Positions 16,881-25,550 of a DNA stretch of 64,000 nt are shown in pieces. This stretch comes from UA16 sp965661575. Lineage in GTDB: Bacteria; Bacteroidota; Bacteroidia; Flavobacteriales_D; Sanyastnellaceae. Location: assembly GCA_965661575.1 (NCBI GenBank), contig CBFIEJ010000003.1, forward strand, positions 1-64,000. The letters run 5' to 3'. The notes beneath the pieces were generated by a model. The model saw only the letters and a program-made list of their open reading frames with translations. It was not told the DNA's origin and did no database searches. Each line of letters begins with the position of its first letter. Within the stretch, counting starts at the first letter, position 1. A program made the translations under genes and the position numbers.

Positions 16881-17528
16881 GTGTCAAACTTTTCCACAGA
16901 TTCAAGTGCCCGCAGTTCAATAGTCGGGTTAACCGGCGGCATAGGCAGCGGAAAATCCACCGTCGCTCATATCTTTTCCATGCTTGGCATTCATGTCTGG
17001 GATGCAGATTTAGCCGGGAGACGCCTGTATAGCGATAATCGGGAATTGCAAGATTGGGTGGTCCAAACCTTCGGTGAACAATGCGGTGTCTGGGTCAACG
17101 GCAAACTCAAAGGAATTGACCGATCCAAACTAGCTGAGGTGGTGTTTCACGATCCAGATGCCTTACAAGCGCTCAATGCCCAAGTGCATCCCTTGGTACG
17201 ATCTGCGTTTAAGCAGTGGCATGAACAAGTTGATCGATTGCACCATGCACCTTACGTCATCCGCGAATCCGCCATTCTTTTCGAGAGCGGAGCTCATGAG
17301 GATTGTGCCCACGTGATCGCTGTTTCCGCAAACGAACCATTGCGCATCGAGCGAGTGAAGCAACGCGATGACACGAACGCAGATGAGATAAGATCACGGA
17401 TGCGCGCGCAATTGTCTGACATCGAACGCATCAAAAGATCTGACTCTGAAATTCAGAACAACACGACTAGCTTGCTTCTGAAACAAGTTTTGGAAAACCA
17501 TTTGGCCCTGAGCGCCGTTCTTTCCTAA
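16881..17528 (+). CDS. coaE: Dephospho-CoA kinase
   Basis: A P-loop kinase of about 215 residues that phosphorylates dephospho-CoA in the last step of CoA synthesis. Walker A GLTGGIGSGKS is at residues 16-26; the substrate segment VWDADLAGRRLY and the lid arginines (IERVKQRDD) follow. The reading frame extends upstream to a GTG at 16818 inside the divergent rpe gene. I chose the GTG at 16881, which gives normal length and lies 4 bases after GACCTTTG, a one-mismatch -7 box. Confidence 0.9.
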   Translation: MSNFSTDSSARSSIVGLTGGIGSGKSTVAHIFSMLGIHVWDADLAGRRLYSDNRELQDWVVQTFGEQCGVWVNGKLKGIDRSKLAEVVFHDPDALQALNAQVHPLVRSAFKQWHEQVDRLHHAPYVIRESAILFESGAHEDCAHVIAVSANEPLRIERVKQRDDTNADEIRSRMRAQLSDIERIKRSDSEIQNNTTSLLLKQVLENHLALSAVLS

Positions 17529-17577
17529 TTCACTGTTCTTCTTTGGCTTCTTGACCAATTGCATCTAACTTTCCCAC

Positions 17578-18027
17578 ATGATATGGGAAGCATGGCAGAT
17601 TTGGACAGCAAGTGGATTGGCGCTGTTGATTCTCGAAGTTTTTATGCCTGGTTTTGTACTGGCCTGTCTCGGAATTGGGTCATTCGGTGCAGCGTTTGCT
17701 GCCTGGCTCGGCCTCGCATTCGAATGGCAAATAACAATCGCAGGACTCACCAGTTTACTCGCCTTCCTTTTCCTGCGCCCAGTCATGCTGAGAATGGGAT
17801 TTTCAGGTGACGAAACGGTTTCAGGAACAGAAGCACTCATTGGAAAAGAAGTCGTGGTTACGCTCGATTTCGATGAACAAACTGGGTTGGGAAGGTGTAA
17901 AATTGATGGAGACGACTGGCGTGCTAAGTATAGTGAAACATACCAAGGTAATCGAGCTGAACTCGGCCAAGTCATGATCATCGAAGAAGTTAAAAGCAAC
18001 ACGCTCATTGTTGGTGCACGGCCTTGA
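17578..18027 (+). CDS. NfeD-family membrane protein
   Basis: A 149-residue NfeD-like protein: two to three membrane segments in the first 70 residues (LALLILEVFMPGFVLACLGI and following), then an OB-fold domain (GKEVVVTLDF, GDDWRAKYSE, VMIIEEVKSNTLIV). NfeD proteins pair with SPFH/stomatin proteins in membrane microdomains. The SPFH gene follows 33 bases downstream, which supports that pairing. TAACTTTC (one mismatch) ends 4 bases before the ATG, with TTTG 20 bases further upstream. Confidence 0.9.
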   Translation: MIWEAWQIWTASGLALLILEVFMPGFVLACLGIGSFGAAFAAWLGLAFEWQITIAGLTSLLAFLFLRPVMLRMGFSGDETVSGTEALIGKEVVVTLDFDEQTGLGRCKIDGDDWRAKYSETYQGNRAELGQVMIIEEVKSNTLIVGARP

Positions 18028-18060
18028 TGCGCTGGCAATTATGAACTAAAAAAAAACAAT

Positions 18061-19053
18061 ATGGCTGGAACAATCATTGCTACAATCTTTTTCCTCTTCA
18101 TTGCGGTCATTGTCATTAAGGGTGTTCGAATTGTGAGGCAGAGTGAATCAGTGGTCATTGAGCGGTTGGGGAAATACCGCACCACATTGAACGCGGGAAT
18201 CAACATCATCATTCCTATCATTGATCGTCCACGAGATATTGCCTGGAGAGTCATTGCGCAGCGGCCTGACGGGTCGAAAATCACGCAATACAAAATGAAA
18301 GATCGGGTCGATCTCCGTGAGACTGTTTTTGATTTCCCCAAACAAGGCGTCATCACCAAGGACAACGTGGTCACGGAAATAAATGCCTTGATTTACTTCC
18401 AAATCATCGACCCCATCAAAGCTGTTTACGAGATTAACAACCTTCCGAATGCCATTGAAAAATTGACGCAAACAACCTTGCGAAATGTCATCGGCGAACT
18501 GGAGCTGGACGAATGCCTCACCTCAAGAGATACGATCAACATGAAGCTTCGATCTATTCTAGATGAAGCAACGAACAAATGGGGCGTCAAAGTGAATCGT
18601 GTTGAACTGCAAGACATCAACCCTCCGGTGGACATCAAAGAAGCGATGGAAAAGCAAATGCGTGCCGAGCGTGCGCGCCGAGCCCAAATCATTGAGGCCG
18701 AAGGCACAAAACGCGCCGCCATCCTCGAAGCCGAGGGACAAAAAGGAGCTGACATCAACGAAGCCGAGGGCCAAAAACAAGCCCGTATCCTAAAGGCAGA
18801 GGGTGAAGCAGAGGCGAGGCTGAAAGTAGCAGATGCAGAAGCCAAGGCAATCCAAACAGTCGCCGCGGCAGTTGAAGGAAGCAAAGCCGACCCTACGCAA
18901 TACCTCATTGCACTGAAGTACATCGACACTTTGGAAGAAATTTTGCGTGACGGCGGTGCTGGAAGCAAGACAGTATTTATGCCATACGAAGCGAGCGGAC
19001 TCATGAGCAGTGTAGGTGGCATGAAAGAACTTTTGTCTGCGGCAAAAGACTGA
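18061..19053 (+). CDS. SPFH (stomatin/prohibitin-like) membrane protein
   Basis: A 330-residue band-7 protein. One N-terminal membrane anchor (IIATIFFLFIAVIVI) is followed by the SPFH core (VVIERLGKYRTTLNAGINII to about residue 170). Then comes an alanine/glutamate-rich coiled coil with repeated EAEGxK units (about 215-265). It resembles QmcA/stomatin-like proteins that form large ring assemblies with NfeD partners. It lies between the NfeD gene and the ATE-like gene, whose TTG start follows its stop directly, so all three are probably one operon. Confidence 0.93.
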   Translation: MAGTIIATIFFLFIAVIVIKGVRIVRQSESVVIERLGKYRTTLNAGINIIIPIIDRPRDIAWRVIAQRPDGSKITQYKMKDRVDLRETVFDFPKQGVITKDNVVTEINALIYFQIIDPIKAVYEINNLPNAIEKLTQTTLRNVIGELELDECLTSRDTINMKLRSILDEATNKWGVKVNRVELQDINPPVDIKEAMEKQMRAERARRAQIIEAEGTKRAAILEAEGQKGADINEAEGQKQARILKAEGEAEARLKVADAEAKAIQTVAAAVEGSKADPTQYLIALKYIDTLEEILRDGGAGSKTVFMPYEASGLMSSVGGMKELLSAAKD

Positions 19054-20151
19054 TTGACAAGGTTTACTGAGTTGTTGGTTCAAACACACTTTCCACGGCG
19101 CTTGACCCGAGCTCGCTATGACCAGTACCTGGCCTCTGGCTGGTTCCGAGGTTCGGTCATGCTCTATAAAATGGATTTGTTGTGCATTGATGCCAATGTT
19201 TTCTCTGTGGTCAACATCCGACTTGACTTGCAAAAACATAGCCTCAAAAAGCGCCATCGAAAACTCAAGCGTCGGGTGGAACAAAGGTTCAATATTACGT
19301 ACGGTCCAGCGAAGGTCACTCCCGACAAACAGAGACTTTATGAGCAACATAAATCGAAATTCAAAGGCTTCATTCATGAGACTTTAGAAGAATACCTCTA
19401 CGCCGGGTTTCATTCGACCGTTTTTGAGACCATGGAAATCTGCATCTACGATGATGATTGCCTCGTCGCGACATCCTTCTTCGACCTCGGTGACAAGAGC
19501 ATGGCTTCATTGTTAGCCGTTTACGATGCCAACTACAATGCCTTTAGCCTCGGAACCTATACCATGTTGAAAGAAATTGAATTTGGCATTCAAACCGGAC
19601 GGAAGCTCTATTACCCGGGCTATGTGCTTGATCTTCCCTCCCGCTTTGACTACAAGTTGGAATTGGGCGAAATGGAATATTACACGCCAAGCAAAAGATG
19701 GGGTAAGCATTCAAATTTCAATCCAGAAGAAACATTTGCTCATGCGTTGCGTGAACAGATGGAGTCCTTAAAGTCTGCCTTGAGAGATGAAAATATTGCT
19801 TTTAAAAACTGGTATTACCCTTACTTCAGCATGGGTTACATGCCTCTGTGGAAGGATCGTTTTCTCCACATGCCCTGGGTGCTTGAATTAGGTCATGACT
19901 TGGACGGCACGATGATGGCCGGATTTTGCCCTGAAAAAAAGGAGTTCATGCTTTGTCACGTGCAACCCTGTCCGGACGAGCAACACTTCATCAACATGGA
20001 ACAGTCAAATGAGTTCGACAATCCATCTGTCTACTTGATCCATCTGATGGAATATGGAGATAAAGTCACTTTTCAAAGCCTAAATGACCTGATGCACGCC
20101 AACCGAATTTGGCAGCAACGGTTCGATAAATTACCCCCCACATGCGATTAG
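19054..20151 (+). CDS. ATE/Bpt-like aminoacyl-tRNA--protein transferase lacking the Cys cluster
   Basis: A 365-residue protein. Residues about 20-110 match the N-terminal part of arginyl/leucyl transferases (YDQYLASGWFRG, NIRLDLQKHSLKKRHRKL). Residues 110-215 match the catalytic GNAT-like ATE domain (EYLYAG, LVATSFFDLGDKSMASL, SLGTYTMLKEIEFGI, YYPGYVLDLP). The CxxC/CC-type cysteines that normally follow the start and the GW(R)RSG segment are absent; only one cysteine remains there. A 140-residue C-terminal extension is unassigned. The start is probably the TTG at 19054, right after the SPFH stop; no ATG precedes the conserved region. The predicted role is adding an amino acid to protein N-termini for ClpS recognition. 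Confidence 0.75.
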   Translation: MTRFTELLVQTHFPRRLTRARYDQYLASGWFRGSVMLYKMDLLCIDANVFSVVNIRLDLQKHSLKKRHRKLKRRVEQRFNITYGPAKVTPDKQRLYEQHKSKFKGFIHETLEEYLYAGFHSTVFETMEICIYDDDCLVATSFFDLGDKSMASLLAVYDANYNAFSLGTYTMLKEIEFGIQTGRKLYYPGYVLDLPSRFDYKLELGEMEYYTPSKRWGKHSNFNPEETFAHALREQMESLKSALRDENIAFKNWYYPYFSMGYMPLWKDRFLHMPWVLELGHDLDGTMMAGFCPEKKEFMLCHVQPCPDEQHFINMEQSNEFDNPSVYLIHLMEYGDKVTFQSLNDLMHANRIWQQRFDKLPPTCD

Positions 20152-20918
20152 CAACATGGAACGTAAACGGCTTGAGAGCCATCGTCAAGAAGAACTTCAC
20201 AGAATCCCTTGAACGCATCGCAGCAGATGTGATTGGGCTTCAAGAAACAAAAGCCCAAGATGACCAGGTGCGCGAAGCTCTTTTCGGGCTTGAAGGCATT
20301 GAAGAATACCAACTCTTCTCAAGTTCGGCAATCAAGAAAGGTTATTCTGGAACGGCTATCCTGACCAAAACAACTCCGTTGAATGTGACAGCGGGGATTG
20401 GCATTGAAGAACTTGACACCGAAGGACGTGTTTTGCATGCTGAATTCGAAAGTTTTCACTTTGTCACAGTCTACACACCCAATTCCTCATCTGGGCTGAA
20501 GCGTTTGCCGTTTAGAAAAAAATGGGATGCAGCGTTCACATCCTACCTGATGGCCCTCGACGCCGCAAAGCCTGTGATTTGTTGCGGCGACCTGAACGTC
20601 GCTCATCAACCCATTGACTTGGCAAGGCCTGATGCCAATTACAACAAAACTCCCGGATACACCCAAGACGAAATTGATGGCCTCTCACATCTTCTGAATC
20701 ATGGTGATTTCATTGATGCTTGGCGTCACAATCACCCGGACGAGGTGGCGTACTCTTGGTGGAGTTATCGCGGAGGCGCTCGTGAAAAAAATGTGGGGTG
20801 GCGCTTGGACTACATGTTGGCCAGCGCAAGACTAAAATCGGCCATCGAGACCTCTGAAATCCACCGTTTCATCGAAGGGTCTGATCACTGCCCTGTAACG
20901 CTTGATTTCCAGCCATAA
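20142..20918 (+). CDS. xth: Exodeoxyribonuclease III (AP endonuclease)
   Basis: A 258-residue exonuclease-endonuclease-phosphatase family enzyme that cleaves DNA at abasic sites. Catalytic elements are visible: WNVNGLRA, the metal glutamate in GLQETKAQDD, the CGDLNVAHQPIDLARP block, GWRLDYML, and the terminal aspartate-histidine in SDHCPVTLDF. Its ATG overlaps the last 10 bases of the ATE-like gene, so translation is probably coupled. Confidence 0.96.
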   Translation: MRLATWNVNGLRAIVKKNFTESLERIAADVIGLQETKAQDDQVREALFGLEGIEEYQLFSSSAIKKGYSGTAILTKTTPLNVTAGIGIEELDTEGRVLHAEFESFHFVTVYTPNSSSGLKRLPFRKKWDAAFTSYLMALDAAKPVICCGDLNVAHQPIDLARPDANYNKTPGYTQDEIDGLSHLLNHGDFIDAWRHNHPDEVAYSWWSYRGGAREKNVGWRLDYMLASARLKSAIETSEIHRFIEGSDHCPVTLDFQP

Positions 20919-21001
20919 TTTCCAAGCGTTCAACGGCAAACTTGACGTATCCTCTGATCCAAAACACAACTTCTTTGCTCTGAATTTAAACAATAGAGAG
21001 C

Positions 21002-21676
21002 ATGAGGAAAGTGTTAGCAGGGGCATTCGCTCCATTTCTAGGAACGGTCATGGCGTTTGGTCAAACAAGTTGTGATGCGGATTTAAATGGTGATCAGATT
21101 GTTAATCTTGAAGATTTGTTGGGGATGCTGATTCATTATGGTGACAGTTGTACGAATGTGCCCGTTCAATTTCCGACGTTGGTGATTTCCGAAATTCACT
21201 ACAATCCGAATTCTGCTCAAGGGAATGACAGCGATTGGGAATTTTTAGAACTCTTCAACCCCACTGACGAGACTGTGGCCCTGCTCGGCTGGAAATTAGA
21301 CAATGCGATCAGCTTGAGCTTTTCAGAAGAAGACAGTATATCGGCGCAACAATTCGTATTGATTGCGCGCAATGCAGACACTCTGTCAATGGTGGTGCCT
21401 TCGGAAACAACGGTTTTTCAGTGGGACAGCGGAGGTAGCCTGAACAATTCAGGTGAAACCATAACCTTATTGAATCCGAATGAGGAAGTCGTCGTTTCCA
21501 TCGCTTATGAAGACAACGACGGTTGGGTCGACCAACCGGACGGGGATGGGCCATCCCTCGAACTTATGGACTACCATCTCCCGAATGAAGAAGTCGCGTC
21601 ATGGTCCGCTTCGTTCCTATTTGGGGGAACTCCAGGCGCTACCAATTCCATGTGGGGTTTGTCGGAAACGGAATGA
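21002..21676 (+). CDS. Secreted lamin-tail-domain protein with EF-hand-like module
   Basis: A 224-residue exported protein. A signal peptide (to about residue 20, ending AFGQ) is followed by a cysteine-flanked, dockerin-like calcium loop, CDADLNGDQIVNLEDLLGML, and then a lamin-tail domain (LVISEIHYNP, WEFLELFNPTDETVALLGW, SGETITLLNP). Lamin-tail domains in Bacteroidota are found in secreted proteins and may bind surfaces, polymers or nucleic acid. Its stop codon is separated from that of the convergent GH65 gene by a single base (TGAGTCA). Function is unknown. Confidence 0.8.
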   Translation: MRKVLAGAFAPFLGTVMAFGQTSCDADLNGDQIVNLEDLLGMLIHYGDSCTNVPVQFPTLVISEIHYNPNSAQGNDSDWEFLELFNPTDETVALLGWKLDNAISLSFSEEDSISAQQFVLIARNADTLSMVVPSETTVFQWDSGGSLNNSGETITLLNPNEEVVVSIAYEDNDGWVDQPDGDGPSLELMDYHLPNEEVASWSASFLFGGTPGATNSMWGLSETE

Positions 21677-21677
21677 G

Positions 21678-23990
21678 TCAATCGAATTGAGCAGACTTTA
21701 AAGTCTGGAGTTTGCCCATAACTTGAACATCAATTGAATCTCCAGCGATCAACTGGACCTTCGTTTCTGTCTCATTGATTTCTACTGCGATGAGTCGGTC
21801 TCTGAAGCAAACCTGAAAAGCAAGCTGGTTCCATTGTTGCGGAAGCCTGCCATCAAAGCAGGGAACACCTTTCCTAACCTTGAAACCACCAAATCCTTCC
21901 ACGACCGCCAACCATGTTCCGGCCATTGACGTAATGTGCAGACCTTCGTGCACCTCGGCGTTGTAGTCATCGAGATCAAGTCTAGCCGTTCTGAGGTAAT
22001 GAGAATATGCTTCGTCATCACGTTTCAAACGCGATGCAATCACCGCATGAACGCATGGCGATAAACTCGATTCATGCAAAGTCTTCGGCTCGTAAAACGA
22101 GTAATTCGCTTCAATTTGACTCAGCGAAAAATCATCCCAGAAAAAATAGAGGCCTTGAAGTACATCAGCCTGCTTGATGAACACGGAACGCAAAATGCGG
22201 TCCCAACTCCAATGCTGATTGATCGGACGCTCCAATGGATCCAAATCAATAGCCATAAGCTGCTCCTTATCCATGAAACCGTCTTGCTGTAGAAACACCT
22301 CTGACCCTTCGAGTTGCGGGTAATGCATTCCACGCACAATGGATGTCCAGTGTGCAGCTGACTTTTCAAAGTCAAATGACAAGCGCTCGGCCAAGCTTCG
22401 CCATTCTGCAGGATGACGCTCCATCAAGTCGGCCGCAACATCCTGCGTGTAACGCAGACACCACGACGCGATGTAATTCGTATACCAATTGTTGTTGACG
22501 TTGTTCTCGTATTCATTCGGCCCGGTAACACCAAGGATCACAAAAGCTTCTTTCGCTTGCGACCATTGGACACGTTGCTCCCAAAAGCGGGCGATTCCGA
22601 GTAACACTTCAAAACCATGTGTCTGCAGATAATCCCGATCACCCGTATAATTGACATAGTTCCAAATGGCATAGGCCATTGCACCATTGCGGTGGATTTC
22701 TTCAAACGTTATTTCCCACTCATTGTGGCACTCCTCACCATTCATGGTTACCATGGGAAATAATGCTGCACCGTCGGTGAAGCCTAATTTTTTTGCGTTG
22801 TCAATGGCCTTTTCCAGGTGGTTGAATCGATAGAGCAATAACTGCCGAGCAACCTTGCCTTCGTGGCCAGCGAGGTAAAATGGGAGACAATACGCCTCCG
22901 TATCCCAGTAGCTGGCACCTCCATACTTTTCACCTGTAAATCCCTTTGGACCAATGTTGAGCCGTGGGTCATCACCACGGTAAGTTTGATTCAAGTGAAA
23001 AACATTGAACCGGATGGCCTGCTGCGACGCAACATCTCCTTGGATGCGAATGTCGGCTCGGCTCCACACGTCAGACCATGCAGCAACGTGATTTGATCTC
23101 AACTGATCGAAACCTTTTGACATTGCAGCGACAGCGATGCTCTTCGCATGTTTCGCGATGCTATTTACCTCCATTTGCAATGAAGTCAAGACTCCGACAA
23201 ATTTCTCAAGCACAACGGCGTCATTCTGCTCGAGATTGCAAGTGAATCCGCATTCAGTCCTTGCGTTCTGCGTGTCATGGCTGGCAACAGGAACTGAAAT
23301 GAACTCCCCACCCTGGCGCAGGTGCACTCCATTGGCCATACTCAGCGCGGCGTGGAATCCTGACTTCTCCGTTTCGCTGTGCACGAAACCATGGCCTTCT
23401 TCGTTTGCCTCAGCCGCGTGAAATGACCAAAAAGCATCATCCCAATTGGAATCTTCATTGTGCACATTACCATCGAGGTATGGCTTTAACTCGACAAGCA
23501 TCGAATCCTTCAATGCCCTAATGGTGTAGCGCAATGCTGCGATCTCCGGTTGATCCATGGAACAAAAACGCTCCGTTTCAACCGAAAACACTTGTCCTTT
23601 GCTCATTTCGACGACAAATGATCGGCGGAGAACGCCTTCGCGCATGTCGATCATCCATTCGAAATCACGAATGCTTTTGGCCGCGTTCAGGTCCAATCTT
23701 TCACCGTTCACGACAACATCAATTCCAATCCAATTCGTTGAATTTAGAACCTTCGCAAAGTAGTCGGGGTAACCGTTTTTCCACCATCCAACACGTGTTT
23801 TATCCGGATAGTAGACGCCTGCCAAGTAAGATCCTTGCAGACTCTGGCCCGTGTAGTGCTCTTCGAAGTTTGCGCGCTGACCAAATCTTCCGTTTCCAAT
23901 GGATAAAAGAGATTCAAACGTTGTCACCGCATCCGAATTCCAGCCAGATACTCCAACAATCCAATCATCCAGAAGACTCTGCTCCTCCAT
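21678..23990 (-). CDS. GH65 disaccharide phosphorylase (maltose-phosphorylase-like)
   Basis: A cytoplasmic protein of 770 residues without a signal peptide. It has the GH65 blocks FTGEKYGGASYWDTEAY (about 351-367), the general-acid glutamate 493 in TGPNEYENN, and the phosphate-binding KQADVL segment. Family members phosphorolyse maltose, trehalose or kojibiose to beta-glucose-1-phosphate and glucose. Maltose is the best guess because of the neighbouring amylases, SusCD and beta-PGM. Its ATG at 23990 shares one base with the stop of the pgmB gene (TGATG). It is the last gene of the operon kinase-pgmB-GH65. Confidence 0.92.
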   Translation of the reverse strand: MEEQSLLDDWIVGVSGWNSDAVTTFESLLSIGNGRFGQRANFEEHYTGQSLQGSYLAGVYYPDKTRVGWWKNGYPDYFAKVLNSTNWIGIDVVVNGERLDLNAAKSIRDFEWMIDMREGVLRRSFVVEMSKGQVFSVETERFCSMDQPEIAALRYTIRALKDSMLVELKPYLDGNVHNEDSNWDDAFWSFHAAEANEEGHGFVHSETEKSGFHAALSMANGVHLRQGGEFISVPVASHDTQNARTECGFTCNLEQNDAVVLEKFVGVLTSLQMEVNSIAKHAKSIAVAAMSKGFDQLRSNHVAAWSDVWSRADIRIQGDVASQQAIRFNVFHLNQTYRGDDPRLNIGPKGFTGEKYGGASYWDTEAYCLPFYLAGHEGKVARQLLLYRFNHLEKAIDNAKKLGFTDGAALFPMVTMNGEECHNEWEITFEEIHRNGAMAYAIWNYVNYTGDRDYLQTHGFEVLLGIARFWEQRVQWSQAKEAFVILGVTGPNEYENNVNNNWYTNYIASWCLRYTQDVAADLMERHPAEWRSLAERLSFDFEKSAAHWTSIVRGMHYPQLEGSEVFLQQDGFMDKEQLMAIDLDPLERPINQHWSWDRILRSVFIKQADVLQGLYFFWDDFSLSQIEANYSFYEPKTLHESSLSPCVHAVIASRLKRDDEAYSHYLRTARLDLDDYNAEVHEGLHITSMAGTWLAVVEGFGGFKVRKGVPCFDGRLPQQWNQLAFQVCFRDRLIAVEINETETKVQLIAGDSIDVQVMGKLQTLKSAQFD

Positions 23991-24646
23991 CACGCTCGAG
24001 CTAGCTGTTTCAAAATTGCTTCAAGAGTTAATCCTTTCAAGCTCCCATAATTGACGTGCGCGTCTTCTAAGCCATGGCCGACGCCAACAACTTGAAATCC
24101 GCCAGCCAAAGCGGCCTCCACTCCTGATTGAGCATCTTCAAATACAAGGCATTGTTGCGGCGTCACGCTCATGGCCTGAGCAGCCTTTAAAAAGACCTCA
24201 GGATCTGGTTTCGACAACGTGATGTTGTTACCATCAACAATCGTATCAAAACGTGAAGTTAGGTTCAGCTTATCGAGGATCATATGCGCATTCTTTGACG
24301 AGCTGCCAAGCCCAATGCTCACGTTCAATCCGGCCATTTCATCCATCAGAGATACAATACCGGGCAGGACATCGCCTGGCGATGTACCCTTCGCTAAATT
24401 CAAATACAGCTTATTCTTCCGATCCATCAGTCGAAGCTTGGTTGCCGAATCCAACATCAAGTCCCCCTTCTGCAATATGTACTCAAGACTGTCGACACGA
24501 GAGACGCCCTTGAGTCGATGGTTGTCCTCTTCCGTGAAGGGAACGACCAATTCATCCGCTAGCTTTTTCCAGGCTGCAAAGTGATGCCGTGCTGTATCGA
24601 CAATGACACCGTCCAAGTCAAAAATGCAAGCCTTGAGATTGAGCAT
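23990..24646 (-). CDS. pgmB: Beta-phosphoglucomutase
   Basis: A HAD-superfamily enzyme of 218 residues. The N-terminal FDLDGVIVDTARHH carries the nucleophile and acid-base aspartates. The cap has RLKGVSRVDSLEYIL, and the C-terminal motifs are GSSSKNA and FEDAQSGVEAA. It converts beta-glucose-1-phosphate to glucose-6-phosphate. Its pairing with a GH65 phosphorylase, which releases the beta anomer, is a classic functional link and strengthens both calls. Confidence 0.95.
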   Translation of the reverse strand: MLNLKACIFDLDGVIVDTARHHFAAWKKLADELVVPFTEEDNHRLKGVSRVDSLEYILQKGDLMLDSATKLRLMDRKNKLYLNLAKGTSPGDVLPGIVSLMDEMAGLNVSIGLGSSSKNAHMILDKLNLTSRFDTIVDGNNITLSKPDPEVFLKAAQAMSVTPQQCLVFEDAQSGVEAALAGGFQVVGVGHGLEDAHVNYGSLKGLTLEAILKQLARA

Positions 24647-24647
24647 A

Positions 24648-25511
24648 TTACGCGACGTTGAGTATGTAATCTAGGTGATACTTTGCAAGACCATCAATTG
24701 GACGCTTGATGATTTGTCCCACTTGGATTTCCTCGCGCGCACACACGTGACGCAAGACGTCCTGAAAATGATATGCAACAGAACCGACAAAATGAACGGG
24801 GCATTCCTGATACCCTTCGTAGCATTTGATATGAACATCGACAAAAGCCTGGAAGCCTTCTTCCAACAGTGAAATGATCTGTGGAACCTCCTGATGCCTT
24901 CCCAAAAAGGTCATGAACGAAGCCAGAAAGACATTGGCATCTTGCTCTTGGTAAACACGATTCACAATGTCATCCTTCTCAAAATTGAAAGTGGAACGAA
25001 AGTCTATGTCCACAACCGGATCAAGCTTATGGTAAAGATGAAGCGCTAACAAACGCTTTCCAAACCAAGAGCCACTTGCCTCGTCGCCCAAAATATAAGC
25101 CAATGCAGGGACCTCTTCCCGCGTAACCTTTCCATCAAAATGACAAGAATTTGAACCTGTGCCTATGATGCACGTAATGGCGGGCTCGCCACTGTATGTG
25201 CTGAACGCCGCGCCGTCAAGGTCGTGGCCTACGTGAATTTTAGCGGAAGGAAAAACGCGCCCTAGACCAGTTGCAATGATTTGGCACAACCCTTCTGAAC
25301 TGCTTCCAGCTCCGTAAAAATAAACTCGATCAACATCTGAAGCAATGCTCATAGCTTCCGCGGATTCCGTCATTTTCGCTTCGACCAAGTCAGCATCATG
25401 GAAGTATGGGTTGAAGCCCATGGTGTGAAATTCCGTGATTGTTTCACCTGACCCGTCTATAAGCATCCAATCGCATTTGGTTGAACCGCTATCCGCTATT
25501 AAAATCTTCAT
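24648..25511 (-). CDS. BadF/BadG-type sugar kinase (N-acetylglucosamine kinase-like)
   Basis: A 287-residue actin-fold kinase. The N-terminal phosphate-1 loop is ADSGSTKCDWMLID, and the middle contains HVGHDLDGAAF and CIIGTGSNSCHFDGK. The closest familiar proteins are GlcNAc kinase-like members of the BadF/BadG/BcrA family common in Bacteroidota. Being first in an operon with pgmB and GH65, it may phosphorylate the free glucose that the phosphorylase releases. This is an inference, and the substrate could be GlcNAc. An exact -7 box ends 5 bases before the ATG. Confidence 0.82.
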   Translation of the reverse strand: MKILIADSGSTKCDWMLIDGSGETITEFHTMGFNPYFHDADLVEAKMTESAEAMSIASDVDRVYFYGAGSSSEGLCQIIATGLGRVFPSAKIHVGHDLDGAAFSTYSGEPAITCIIGTGSNSCHFDGKVTREEVPALAYILGDEASGSWFGKRLLALHLYHKLDPVVDIDFRSTFNFEKDDIVNRVYQEQDANVFLASFMTFLGRHQEVPQIISLLEEGFQAFVDVHIKCYEGYQECPVHFVGSVAYHFQDVLRHVCAREEIQVGQIIKRPIDGLAKYHLDYILNVA

Positions 25512-25516
25512 ATGAT

Positions 25517-25550
25517 CAAATTTAAATAATCTAAAAGTCAGCCACTCAAA
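25517..25550 (-). promoter_or_regulatory. Promoter of the kinase-pgmB-GH65 operon
   Basis: The minus strand reads TTTG at 25550-25547, a 22-base spacer, then TAAATTTG at 25524-25517, an exact -7 match. The -33 element touches the GAPDH stop codon. Five bases separate the box from the kinase ATG at 25511. The operon therefore has its own start, apart from gapdh and pfkA, and its mRNA is predicted to be leaderless. Confidence 0.7.

Noticed and set aside
18426..19022. Minus-strand open frame of 198 codons opposite the SPFH gene
   Set aside because: It is rich in A and S because it mirrors the EAEG repeats on the other strand. It has no motif, while the SPFH gene explains the region.
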